Assembly (NCBI RefSeq): GCF_017316185.1
Contig: NZ_JAFLVX010000011.1
Location: 88,565-152,564 of the forward strand
Direction: 5' to 3'
DNA length: 64,000 bases
Source: Candidatus Vagococcus giribetii
Lineage (GTDB): Bacteria; Bacillota; Bacilli; Lactobacillales; Vagococcaceae
The notes below the pieces were generated by a model, which saw only the letters and a program-made list of their open reading frames with translations, did no database searches and was not told the DNA's origin. Within the stretch, counting starts at the first letter, position 1. Every line of letters starts with the position of its first letter. A program made the translations under genes and the position numbers. Positions 41,999 through 51,800 of this stretch are shown piece by piece.

Positions 41999-43544
41999 AC
42001 ATTTCTCTTAATCGTCGCCCTATCTCACTTAATTCTTGCTCTAACTTTAGCTTCTCGTCTTCTGTGAGACTAAAGGATAATTGGGATAATATCGTTGTTT
42101 TTCTCATTTCCAATACCCATTTATCTTCTTTTTTCGTATCGCGTTTCTTTTGCTTTGGTTTGTCCTTAGCATTGATTAATTGTTTACCTTTAATCTCAAT
42201 GACTTCTTCTGCCACATGTTTGACAAAATAAGGGTCATGACTAACTAAGATGATGGTTCCTTGATATGCTTTTAACGACTCTTCTAATACTTCAAGAGAA
42301 TCAATGTCTAGATGGTTTGTTGGTTCATCTAAAATTAAGACATTGCTCTCACCTAGAATCATTTTAGCAATCGCAACTTTAGTTCTTTCTCCACCACTTA
42401 ATACCTTAACGGGTTTAGTCACACTATTTCCTCTAAAAAGTAAGTGAGCGAGCAAGTCTCTAGCAACTTGCTGGTCATGAATTGATGTGCTCTGAACGTT
42501 TTCTAGCAAACTTTTATCTTCTTCTAGTTGATTAAAAGACTGACTAAAATAGGCAAATTTGGCTTTTTGACTGATAACTAACTGACTATCCTTAGCTAAA
42601 ATAGCTTGTAGTAAAGTCGTTTTCCCTGAACCATTTTTACCAATCAACGCCGTTCTTTTTCCTGTTTTAATTTGTAGTTGTGCCTCTTTTAACAGGACTT
42701 TCTCACCTGCTGAAAGGTTAAATCTATCACTCTCAATCACTAGTTGCTTGTGTATTTGTTGCCCCTCTGAAAAAGGAATGACCAACTCTTTTTGTTTCCA
42801 AGGTTTTTCTACCACTTCTAATTGATTAAGCCTAGTTTCCATCGTTTCGGCTTGTTTTGAAATCGTCCCTTGCGCTAGCGTTCCTTTGCCTCTGGTATGA
42901 AGCCGAGCTTCTGAATTACCCATACGTTTTGGGGCTTTTCTGATACCTGCACTCTTGTCATGAAGGTCATTAATTGATTTACTTAATCGTGCTCTTTCTT
43001 TAGTGTAGGCATCGTATTTTCTACCCTGTTCTTTTTCTTCAATTTCTTTTTGACCCAAATAATTATCATAATTACCAGGATAACGAGTGACTTTTCCTTC
43101 GCTGATTTCAATGATTTCTTCACACATTTTATTTAGGAAATCACGGTCATGTGAGACCATTAGTAAGGTCCCATTGTACTGTTTCAATGCCTTCATTAGA
43201 TATTTTCTACCCTCTAAGTCTAAGTGATTAGTTGGTTCATCTGCTAAGATAATACTCGCGTCTTGACGGACACTTTGGCGTATTTTTTCTTTTGTCTGCT
43301 CACCACCACTTTTTGTGTCACTAGCTGATATAAATTGATCAATAACTGCGACTTCTCCTTGGTAATTAATTGAGCCTTCCTCAACTGGCAATACCCCTTC
43401 AATTAGTTTTAAGAGAGTTGTTTTACCACTTCCATTTTTTCCAACAATCCCAATTCTTCCTCTTGCAGGAATCACTAAGTCAGGTATATCTAACAATAAT
43501 CTTTCTCCAATGTAGTACTTTACTTGTTCGAATTTAATAAACAT
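41997..43544 (-). CDS. ABC-F ATPase of the antibiotic-resistance (Vga/Lsa/Msr-like) type
   Basis: Ribosome-protection ATPase with no membrane part. The 515-residue protein has two ABC domains: Walker A GKNGSGKTTLL at about residue 35 and again at about 297, and signatures SGGEQTKEK and LSGGERTKVA. The first domain is short and the domains are joined by a charged linker (about 180-240), as in drug-resistance ABC-F proteins. Genes of this class give resistance to macrolides, lincosamides, streptogramin A or pleuromutilins; which drug applies here cannot be told. The ribosome binding site lies in the terminator stem upstream and a leader peptide gene precedes it, consistent with antibiotic-induced attenuation. 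Confidence 0.9.
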   Translation of the reverse strand: MFIKFEQVKYYIGERLLLDIPDLVIPARGRIGIVGKNGSGKTTLLKLIEGVLPVEEGSINYQGEVAVIDQFISASDTKSGGEQTKEKIRQSVRQDASIILADEPTNHLDLEGRKYLMKALKQYNGTLLMVSHDRDFLNKMCEEIIEISEGKVTRYPGNYDNYLGQKEIEEKEQGRKYDAYTKERARLSKSINDLHDKSAGIRKAPKRMGNSEARLHTRGKGTLAQGTISKQAETMETRLNQLEVVEKPWKQKELVIPFSEGQQIHKQLVIESDRFNLSAGEKVLLKEAQLQIKTGKRTALIGKNGSGKTTLLQAILAKDSQLVISQKAKFAYFSQSFNQLEEDKSLLENVQSTSIHDQQVARDLLAHLLFRGNSVTKPVKVLSGGERTKVAIAKMILGESNVLILDEPTNHLDIDSLEVLEESLKAYQGTIILVSHDPYFVKHVAEEVIEIKGKQLINAKDKPKQKKRDTKKEDKWVLEMRKTTILSQLSFSLTEDEKLKLEQELSEIGRRLREM

Positions 43545-43549
43545 AAAAA

Positions 43550-43577
43550 AACATCCTTTCGCATGGGAATGGATGTT
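43550..43577 (-). terminator. Attenuator terminator before the ABC-F start codon
   Basis: Stem AACATCC / GGATGTT with the AAAGGATG ribosome binding site inside the 3' arm, followed on the minus strand by TTTTTTT and directly by the ATG. Termination or occlusion here keeps the gene off until antitermination. Confidence 0.75.
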
Positions 43578-43592
43578 GGTCTTTTGATATAC

Positions 43593-43667
43593 TCAAAATA
43601 AGCCACAGAAATAAACTAAGTTATTTCTTGGTTCAACTGTTGTATAGGTAAATTTAGACACACTCAT
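43593..43667 (-). CDS. 24-residue leader peptide of the ABC-F gene
   Basis: Small frame from ATG 43667 to TGA, ending in LVYFCGLF. It overlaps the hairpin CCAAGAAATAACTTAG / TTATTTCTGTGG and precedes the attenuator by 16 bases. Stalling of a drug-bound ribosome here would free the antiterminator. Its own ribosome binding site is weak (GAGTGG). A leader peptide is expected for this class; the exact start is inferred. Confidence 0.6.
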   Translation of the reverse strand: MSVSKFTYTTVEPRNNLVYFCGLF

Positions 43668-43872
43668 CCACTCGTCATTTTTAATTTGATTAAAAAAATT
43701 AGTTAGCGAATGAATTTAACATAGTCTTAATTACCTATCCCTTTCTTATAATTATCCTCATAGTAACAAACTTATTCTTCAATTTCAATCATATTCCCTT
43801 GATTCGTTCTGTTTATTTGTTAAAATAAGAATGTTAAACATATGCACGCACGTGAAGAAAGGATGTACATAA

Positions 43873-44688
43873 ATGTCTTCATTTACATCAAGAGCTGAAG
43901 AACGCCATTATTTCGAAACTCAGGTTTCAGAAAGCGAATTCTTAGAATGGTATAAACAACAGCATTTTCCAACTCAAGATATGCCATCGGTGACCGTCGA
44001 TATGGTTTTATTTTGTTACAATAAAGAAAACGAGGATTTAAAAGTTCTCTTAATTAAACGTAAAACCCACCCTTTTCAAAATTCTTGGGCGTTACCTGGG
44101 GGATTTGTTAGAAACGGTGAAGCAACCTCAGATAGTTGTATTAGAGAAACCAAAGAAGAAACCAATGTCTCTATTACTCATGACCATGTGGAACAACTCC
44201 ATACCTTTAGTACCCCAAACAGGGACCCTCGTGGTTGGGTGATTACGGTGAGTTATTTAGCCTTTATTGGTGAAGAACCTCTAAAAGCAGGAGATCAAGC
44301 AACAGATGCTTCTTGGTTCTCAATTAAGCGAACAGATGAATTACTACACTTGACAGCTCCTGAAGAACAAGGTGAAATTATTCTTAATCTTGAAACAGGT
44401 GAATCATTAGGAAGCGAGAGTTTGGCCTTTGACCACTCGCAAATTATTATTAAAGCTTTTAACCGCGTATGCAATAAAATGTACCACGAGCCTCAAGTCT
44501 TGCGTGTTTTAGGTAATGAGTTTACAATTACAGAAGCAAGAAAAGTTTACGCAAAATTTTTAGGGGTAGACTACCGTGAGATTGATCATTCTAACTTTAA
44601 GAAGGCTATGCTGCCTTACTTTAAAGAAATCGGTGAAAAACCCATGGGTGTTGGTCGACCTTCAAAAATCTACGAATTACATTTTTAA
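43873..44688 (+). CDS. NrtR-like Nudix domain protein with C-terminal winged helix
   Basis: A 271-residue protein: Nudix domain (residues 40-180) with box GFVRNGEATSDSCIRETKEE followed by TNV (the usual final Gly is Asn, so hydrolysis may be weak or lost), then a winged-helix domain (about 195-271, FTITEARKVYAKFLGVDYRE; GVGRPSKIYEL). This is the layout of NrtR regulators of NAD metabolism, which bind ADP-ribose. A related ADP-ribose pyrophosphatase function is possible. Followed by a hydrolase gene 24 bases later. Confidence 0.85.
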   Translation: MSSFTSRAEERHYFETQVSESEFLEWYKQQHFPTQDMPSVTVDMVLFCYNKENEDLKVLLIKRKTHPFQNSWALPGGFVRNGEATSDSCIRETKEETNVSITHDHVEQLHTFSTPNRDPRGWVITVSYLAFIGEEPLKAGDQATDASWFSIKRTDELLHLTAPEEQGEIILNLETGESLGSESLAFDHSQIIIKAFNRVCNKMYHEPQVLRVLGNEFTITEARKVYAKFLGVDYREIDHSNFKKAMLPYFKEIGEKPMGVGRPSKIYELHF

Positions 44689-44712
44689 TTCTAATATCAG
44701 AGGCGATCTATT

Positions 44713-45417
44713 ATGAAAAAAATTGTTTCTACTGCAGATGGGTCACATATTTTCTATCGAACTATTGGCCAAGGACCTCCACTATTTTTCATTCATGGAA
44801 ATAGCGGCAGTCATGGGTATTTTAAAAAGCAAATTGACTTTTTTAAAGACCGTTTTCAATTAATTTTAATGGATACAAGAGACCACGGCTATTCTGGTAA
44901 TAAAAAAGAACATTTAAGTTTTGAGCAAATCGTTTCAGACATGAATGTTATTTTAACTCATGAGAAGATTGAGCATATTTCACTCTTTGGCTTTAGTGAC
45001 GGAGCAAATATTGCTTTAACCTTTGCGTCTCAATTTCAACAAAAAGTCTCACAAATGATTTTAGTATCACCTAATATTACTTTCAATCAACTAAAACCAA
45101 TGCAACAATTTATTTCTAATAAATTACACTGGGCAGCAAAATACATTCTACGGTCTAAAAAGAAAGAACGTGTGTTACAACTGGCCAGAGAAGATTTGCC
45201 TATCTCAGAGGATAAAATGAACAGTTTGATGATACCTACTTTGGTTGTCATCGGTGACCACGATATTGTGTCACCTGATAAAATGGCTTCATTTGTTAAG
45301 CATCTCCCACTAGGTAATCTATCAGTAATCAAGCGCTGTGGCCATTCAGTGCCTCGTATTAAAGCAACTGAATTAAACCAATTAAGCTTAGATTTTTTAG
45401 AGAAACATAACAATTAA
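44713..45417 (+). CDS. Alpha/beta hydrolase
   Basis: A 234-residue single-domain hydrolase. Oxyanion motif FFIHGNSGSHGYF, nucleophile elbow GFSDGA (Ser about 95), acid in VIGDHDIVSP and the catalytic His in RCGHSVP. It probably hydrolyses a small ester or lipid-like substrate. It follows the Nudix gene in the same direction. Confidence 0.88.
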   Translation: MKKIVSTADGSHIFYRTIGQGPPLFFIHGNSGSHGYFKKQIDFFKDRFQLILMDTRDHGYSGNKKEHLSFEQIVSDMNVILTHEKIEHISLFGFSDGANIALTFASQFQQKVSQMILVSPNITFNQLKPMQQFISNKLHWAAKYILRSKKKERVLQLAREDLPISEDKMNSLMIPTLVVIGDHDIVSPDKMASFVKHLPLGNLSVIKRCGHSVPRIKATELNQLSLDFLEKHNN

Positions 45418-45457
45418 AAAAATCACGGAAAACGATTGACGTTTTCCGTGATTTTTT
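45417..45457. terminator. Bidirectional terminator between convergent genes
   Basis: A perfect 18-base stem (AAAAAATCACGGAAAACG / CGTTTTCCGTGATTTTTT) with a 5-base loop, serving the hydrolase on the plus strand and the methyltransferase on the minus strand. Confidence 0.92.
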
Positions 45458-46223
45458 ATTGATTTGGCTTTTTAGCTACAAACAGAAATCGATGTTCCTG
45501 GTTGTAAATGAAACCTTGTCTCTTTAATTCTTCTAGTAAAAACAATAATTCATCAAAATGAGTGTTTACTTCAAAATCAGGAAATTCCCACGAGATAGTT
45601 CGGACATAATAAATCAAGGCATCCATACTAAAAAATTTTTGAGCAGGGTACTCTTCAAATTCTGCTAACACTTCAAATCCAAGTAACATAAGTTCCTTCT
45701 TGACTGAGGAAAGATGGAGAGAAAAGTCTTTCTTGCTAAAATTAGGAATTAATCTTGATGCTAAATTAACCCCGTTTAAATCCCCAACCTGTTGAGAGAT
45801 GAATATCCCTCCTGGTTTTAATACTCTTTTCACTTCGTTTAAATCAAAAGACTCATGGGAGTTCAATACAATATCAAATGAGTTATCAAGATAATCTAAT
45901 TGATCATCTTCTTTGACAAATTTGATGGTAATCTCATTTTCCGACCATTTATTTAAAAGTAAATGGTAGTTAGTTTCCCACCCTTCAGTAACTGAGGTAA
46001 AAGATTCAGGGTGTTGGAAGCTTTCTAATAATTCACCTCCACCTGTTCCCATATCTAAAAGGGACATGTCTTTAGTCAAATACTGATTAACAATTCTTTC
46101 ATAAGACCAAGAAAGTTCCTCTTGCCAAAAGTCCTCATAGATACTTGAAAAATCCCAGCCCTCAAAAGATTTTTGTCTTTCTTGGCTTTTTAACCACTCT
46201 TTTTTTAATTGTTCGTTTGTCAT
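45456..46223 (-). CDS. Class I SAM-dependent methyltransferase
   Basis: A 255-residue methyltransferase with motif I LLDMGTGGGELLESF, an acidic turn after beta2 (VTEGWETN), motif IV NSFDIVLNSHESFD and VKRVLKPGGIFISQQVG. The C-terminal part is aromatic and has no obvious nucleic acid-binding domain. Similar to small-molecule methyltransferases; substrate unknown. Single-gene unit. Confidence 0.85.
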   Translation of the reverse strand: MTNEQLKKEWLKSQERQKSFEGWDFSSIYEDFWQEELSWSYERIVNQYLTKDMSLLDMGTGGGELLESFQHPESFTSVTEGWETNYHLLLNKWSENEITIKFVKEDDQLDYLDNSFDIVLNSHESFDLNEVKRVLKPGGIFISQQVGDLNGVNLASRLIPNFSKKDFSLHLSSVKKELMLLGFEVLAEFEEYPAQKFFSMDALIYYVRTISWEFPDFEVNTHFDELLFLLEELKRQGFIYNQEHRFLFVAKKPNQ

Positions 46224-46262
46224 TTTAATTAGCTCCTATTCATCTCTTATCATCATGAGACT

Positions 46263-46327
46263 GATATAGCTAATTTGATAGGAATACAACCATCTTGATA
46301 CAGCGCCTATCAATCATCAGCTATATC
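46263..46327. repeat. Long imperfect inverted repeat
   Basis: Outer arms GATATAGCT / AGCTATATC and inner arms TGATAGG / CCTATCA, giving about 16 paired bases per side around a 23-base centre. It lies between glpO and the methyltransferase and lacks a T-run. It may be a dispersed non-coding element or an RNA structure. Confidence 0.5.
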
Positions 46328-46379
46328 AAGAAGCTACCTCGAAAAATCACCATTAGGCTCTCCCCTTTAATCATATCTA

Positions 46380-48038
46380 CTAATAAGTGTATACAGTATG
46401 GTGCTCAATTTCTTTTGCCACGTCAGCTATCATTTCCTCTTTGACTTCTTCACTCCAGTCAAAGTAGCCAGCCATATAATCAATCACACCATCTTTAACT
46501 TCAAGACATTTATCAATGTTAAACAACATCATACTACTACGTCGCAATAAGAAGTCAATAGGATGAATCACCATCTCTTCTTCTAATCCATAACGCAACA
46601 TCGCATAAGTCATGTCATCTAATCCCGTTTGATTGTCTTCCATTAAGTAATCATATACACGCTCAACATTGCTTCCATAACGATGTGTTAACTTCTCTGC
46701 CACATCTTCTTCTAAATTAAAGTTATCCGTCCCGATACGAATTCCTTTAGTAATAAATCGATCAAACCCTTCACTTCCGCCTACATCGCCACCAGAAAGT
46801 ACTTGTTCTTTTGTTTGACAAGGAACAAAAGTTGCTTCAAAATCATGATCCATGTCTTTTAAGACTTTATTCACTATTTCTTCTGCCATTTTGCGGTAAC
46901 CCGTCAGTTTCCCGCCAGCAATCGAATAAAGGCCTCTTTCAGATACAAAAATTTCATCTCGTCTTGAGATTTCTGATGGGTCCTTTCCTTCTTCATGAAT
47001 CAAAGGTCTAACTCCTGCCCATGCTGATTCTACGTCTTCTAAAGTAATCGGACTAATGTCAAACATTTGATTGATACCATTGATTATATAAAGCACATCT
47101 TCGCGCTTAATTTCTGGTTCTGCTGGATTTTTTTCATAAAAAGTATCCGTTGTACCAATATAAACTTTACCTTCTCTTGGAATAGCAAACATCATACGGC
47201 CATCATTAAAAGGTGTATCAAAATAAATGGAATTGCTAATTGGGAATTTAGCCCCGTCAACTACCACGTGAACTCCTTTTGTTAAATGAAGGTATTTACC
47301 TTTCTTAGAGTTATCCATCTCTCTAATTTTGTCTACCCAAGGACCTGCCGCATTAACAACACGTTTTGCGTAAATCGTATATTCTTTGCGATTAATCATG
47401 TCCATCACAGCGACACCGATTATTTTTCCTGTTTCATTGCTATATAATAATTTAGTTACCTTAGCATAGTTAGCAACCAAGCTTCCTTTTTCACTTGCTT
47501 TTTTGATTGTTTCAAGAGTCAAGCGACTGTCGTCTGTCCGATACTCCACATAAACTCCTGTTCCTTTTAAGCCAGCTTTTTTCAAGTATGGTTCCCTTTG
47601 AAGCGAGTCTTCTGGACTTAACATGAACTTACGCTCATCTTTCTTCACTCGTGCCAAACGGTCGTAAATTTCAAGTCCTACAGAAGTTGTGAAAGAACCA
47701 TAAGTTCCTTTTGAATAAAAAGGTAAGACCATTTTTAGTGGAGTTGTAACGTGAGGCGCATTTTCATAAACAACTGCACGTTCTTGTCCTACTTCTGCCA
47801 CAGTCTTCACATCAAATTGAGCTAAATAGCGTAAGCCACCATGTACTAATTTCGTTGAACGGCTTGACGTTCCTGAAGAAAAATCTCTCATTTCGACTAG
47901 CCCCATGTTTAATTGGCGAAGTGTGCCGTCTAAAGCGATTCCTGCTCCGGTAATGCCTCCACCAATAACTAAAACATCTAATTCTTTTTCTGACATTGCT
48001 TCTAGATTTTTTATTCTCTCTTTATTTGAAAATAACAC
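46380..48038 (-). CDS. glpO: Glycerol-3-phosphate oxidase/dehydrogenase
   Basis: FAD enzyme that oxidises glycerol-3-phosphate to dihydroxyacetone phosphate; in lactic acid bacteria it uses oxygen and makes hydrogen peroxide. The 552-residue protein has the FAD motif VIGGGITGAGIALDGTLRQL, TSSRSTKLVHGGLRYLAQF, and GLYSIAGGKLTGYRKMAE. It starts at GTG with GGAGGAG upstream. It is shorter than enterococcal GlpO (about 600 residues with an insert) and nearer GlpD length, so oxidase versus dehydrogenase is open. No glpK or glpF is adjacent. Confidence 0.9.
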   Translation of the reverse strand: MLFSNKERIKNLEAMSEKELDVLVIGGGITGAGIALDGTLRQLNMGLVEMRDFSSGTSSRSTKLVHGGLRYLAQFDVKTVAEVGQERAVVYENAPHVTTPLKMVLPFYSKGTYGSFTTSVGLEIYDRLARVKKDERKFMLSPEDSLQREPYLKKAGLKGTGVYVEYRTDDSRLTLETIKKASEKGSLVANYAKVTKLLYSNETGKIIGVAVMDMINRKEYTIYAKRVVNAAGPWVDKIREMDNSKKGKYLHLTKGVHVVVDGAKFPISNSIYFDTPFNDGRMMFAIPREGKVYIGTTDTFYEKNPAEPEIKREDVLYIINGINQMFDISPITLEDVESAWAGVRPLIHEEGKDPSEISRRDEIFVSERGLYSIAGGKLTGYRKMAEEIVNKVLKDMDHDFEATFVPCQTKEQVLSGGDVGGSEGFDRFITKGIRIGTDNFNLEEDVAEKLTHRYGSNVERVYDYLMEDNQTGLDDMTYAMLRYGLEEEMVIHPIDFLLRRSSMMLFNIDKCLEVKDGVIDYMAGYFDWSEEVKEEMIADVAKEIEHHTVYTY

Positions 48039-48197
48039 GAAATCTCCTCCTAGACGTTTTTTTATTACAAGCGTTTACTTCTATTATTTTACCACATTTT
48101 ATAAACTTATGGTTCTTTTTTTACTCTAGAGTTTACAAAACAGATAGATGTGATAGCATAAAGATAGAGATATACCATTTACGGGGAGGGGATTTTT

Positions 48198-48737
48198 TTG
48201 GACTGGTCCATCTTAATACAAATCTTTTTTATTAATTTTTCTTACGTTACCTTAAATACATTACGCTTCATGTTAACCATGAAAGGTTACCGATTAGTTG
48301 CACCACTTGTGAGTATGGTTGAGATTACGATTTATATCGTAGGGCTGTCTCTTGTGCTAGATCACATAGATAGTCCAATTAACATTTTTGTTTACGCACT
48401 GGGCTATGCGGTTGGAATAAGTGTGGGAATTCGGATTGAGGATTATCTAGCGCTTGGCTACATCATGGTTACCGTGATTCTGCCTCATGATGACTTAAAA
48501 TCAAATCTTGCTTCAACTATCAGAGAAGCCGGTTACGGTGTGACTCAAAGTTACGGTGAGGGTCGTGATGGTGAACGTGTGATTTTAGAAATTTTGTCCT
48601 CACGTAAAAGCGAGAGAGCTCTCTATCGGCTGATTAAAGAACTAGATGAGAGAGCATTTATTATTTCCCATGAACCAAAATATATTTCTGGTGGTTTTTG
48701 GTCAAAAAAATTAAAAAAGAATCCATCAGTTAAATAA
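48198..48737 (+). CDS. UPF0316/DUF2179 membrane protein
   Basis: A 179-residue protein with three N-terminal membrane helices (about residues 5-85, FFINFSYVTLNTLRFML; EITIYIVGLSLVLDHI) and a C-terminal DUF2179 domain (AGYGVTQSYGEGRDGERVIL; RAFIISHEPKYISGG). It starts at TTG 48198, 8 bases after GGGGAGGGG. The family is of unknown function. Single gene, divergent from glpO. Confidence 0.88.
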   Translation: MDWSILIQIFFINFSYVTLNTLRFMLTMKGYRLVAPLVSMVEITIYIVGLSLVLDHIDSPINIFVYALGYAVGISVGIRIEDYLALGYIMVTVILPHDDLKSNLASTIREAGYGVTQSYGEGRDGERVILEILSSRKSERALYRLIKELDERAFIISHEPKYISGGFWSKKLKKNPSVK

Positions 48738-48763
48738 CACTATTTTTTGTCATCTAAATAACA

Positions 48764-48805
48764 AAAGGACTGTCGTATAAGCGATTACTTACACGACAGT
48801 CCTTT
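48764..48805. terminator. Bidirectional terminator
   Basis: A perfect 13-base stem (AAAGGACTGTCGT / ACGACAGTCCTTT) with extra pairing in the loop, between the convergent DUF2179 and carboxypeptidase genes. Confidence 0.85.
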
Positions 48806-48822
48806 ATTCTATTCATTGACAG

Positions 48823-51800
48823 TTACTCTTCTTTATTGCCAACTTTATTTTTATTTCCTCGATACATTAAGAATCCTCCACCAACAACCACAACACCAAT
48901 CACGATTGCAATGGCAGTATTATTGTTAGAAGATGCTTCTTTTTGTCCTGCTTTTTCTCCTACTGCTTTTGTACTATCAGCAAACAACGCATTGGTTACA
49001 TAACGGTAATCGTCTTGTTGATGCGCTTTGTTTGTAATTGAGTTCGCAAAAACTAGTAAGTTCACTTTATCTTTTTGATAAGAAACGACTTGCGTTGAAC
49101 CTTTGTATTTTTCAATATGTTCTTTAGACATAAAGCCTTCAATCAAGTCATCTTTAGTGGTTTTCACTAATATCTTAGCTCCTTCAGGCACTTTAGAAAT
49201 CATATTACCACCAAAACCATACATAATCGTATCATCTACTTGTTTGTACTTATCAGTCACAGGGCTCTTTTCTTCATAAACAACTGTTGTTAACGCGTCG
49301 TATTCAAAATCTTCATTACGGTCAAATTCAAACCCTAAGTTTAGTTCTTTGACACTACCAATAGCATCAGATCCATGAGCAATATACGGTTTACCTGCTA
49401 ATACAGCTTTTTGTTCTTTTTCATTTAAAGCTTGGTTACCCACAATCACATCAGCTTTTTCCAAATCATCAGTCAAATCAAAGTTGAGTTGTTGACCATA
49501 CACAAAGTAATCCCAATTTAAGTTTGTATTTAATCGGTTAAAGTAACCATCATAACCAAATGGCTCCTCAGTGCCTTCCTTCACCATAAATTCTTCAACT
49601 CTACCCGGAATATAAAGCGTAGGTGATTTAGTGATTTCATTTACTTTTGGTTCCTCTTCGATTTTAGTAACTTGTAAAATATATTTATCCTTAACTTTGT
49701 CTAATCCTTTTTCTGTAATTAAGAAGTCTCCTGTGTAGTCGCCCTCTTCAATCATGCTAACAGTTTCTTTTGCTTTTAATAATTCATTAACCGCAGAAAC
49801 AGCTGCTAGAGAGTTATTAGATAAAACCACTTGTTTTCCTTTTCCAACCACTTCTGTTGTCAGAGGCTCGAAGGTTTCGATTGCTTTTAACTCTTCTTTT
49901 TTGAAGGCTCCTGGCTCTGTAATCACGTCCATTGAAAAACCACGTAAATCAGAAAAGGCTGTTAATGGTTCTGAGTATAGAGATGTCCAGCTATCAATCA
50001 CAATATTGTCATAAAGAACAGCATTTGCCATATTTCTTTTAGCTTGGTGCATATCCACTACAAGAGTGCCTTCTGGATAAGTTACGTCTTTAATTTTTGT
50101 TTCTTTGCTTAATGTCGACACAATGACATCATTTCTCATTAAATAAGTAACAATCTCAGAAGTCGCTTCTTTATTAAACTGTTTGTCATTTTCCATTGGA
50201 ATCACATAATACTCTGGGAAGAAGTTATTGTTTTCTTTGTGTTTTTCACGGAAAACATCTGCTTCTTTTCCAATTTCATCTTTTTGACTAACATAATACG
50301 GACGGATTGCTTCAGCATCTTCATTTTTCATACCACGAACCCAACCCTTTAGTTGGTTTGAATAAATCGCTTGTTTGTTGTCGCCAACGTATTTCCCGTT
50401 ATTAACCAAGGCATATTTAACAGCTTGCGTGGCATCTTCGTTACCGACTGGCACTTCAACTGTATAAGCAAGTGTGCCGTGTAAGAATGAATATTGAGGA
50501 GTATAACTTGTTGACATATCATCAAAAGGTTCCCACTCAAACTCACCTTTATCATTTTTCTTCAAGTAATCTCTAGCAGGCATTTGGAAACTATTAATAG
50601 ATTTATTATTAACAATCGCTGTTGAACCAAATGCTTCCCCTTGTTGAATCGCATTTTCAATAAACAAATCATATTCAACGTTAGGATCATGAGTTGGAGA
50701 ACATGGCTCTACTTGGAATTGACTGTAAAATCCGTGAATCTCATATAAGTTTACAGGATTCCAATGAGCAATCATTTCTGTCATTGCTTGAGTTTCAGCT
50801 TGAGTTTGGTAAGTATTGTCTCGATTTAAGTCAAAACCGTTACCATTAGTTCTTACATTAGCAGCATGGGCATCTACGTTTTCAGATGGCACTAAAATAA
50901 AGAACACATCTTCTAACATATCTTTCACATCAACTGATGTGTCTTTAATGTTGTAAAACTTATTCATCTGCTCGTCACTTAAGTCAGCTGCTGCATCTGT
51001 ATCTCCTGGGTATTCTTTACTTTCAACCCCATCACGAATATAGCCGACACCTGTTACTTGGTCTTTGACAAGTTCAGACCATTTAATACCACGTTCTTCT
51101 TTTTCTTTTTCAACTTGTTTTTTACCTTCTTCAGTCATTGAATCAATCACGCGGTAAGGAATGCTACCATCGGCATTATCTACAAGTGCTTTAGTAAATT
51201 CCATCACTGAATCCACACCAGGGTTTTCATCTGAGTGAATATTACTATAGACAATTGGTACTTTATAATCTAGTTTACCTGATTCAACTTCTTTTAATAC
51301 GCCTTCTGGGTCTTTCATAGCACGTTCATTTAGTTTTTCGTAGTCTTCTAAGACTTGCTTGTTACTAGCTACAAATAAGGCTTGCATTGGTCGACCATTT
51401 GAAGACTTACCAAATTCTTTGACTTCAGCATAAATCCCTTTTTCGTTCGCAGTTTTAGCAAAATCAACTAAAGACTCATCAATTACCGAATATAAATGAT
51501 AGTTATCATATGGTTTCACTTCAACTTCTGTTTTAGCCACGACTTTGTCTTTATCCATCATCTCTAATTGATACTCACCTGTAAAATCACTAATTGAATT
51601 ACGGACTTGAGCTCTTGCTCGTCCATCAATTCCATTAACTCCATACATATATTCGTTGTTGAAGGTTAAAACTATTTTTTCACCCTTCACTTCTGTTTTA
51701 ATATCTTTAAAAAATGGTGCTTCCGGGTAGCTCACTTCTTCACTAACAGTACTAGGAAATGTCTTCCATTCTTTTAAGTCGTCCCCTTTATATTGATAAG

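Noticed and set aside
49754..50555. Additional frames on both strands within the M14 carboxypeptidase gene
   Set aside because: Shadows of the long gene with no start signals.
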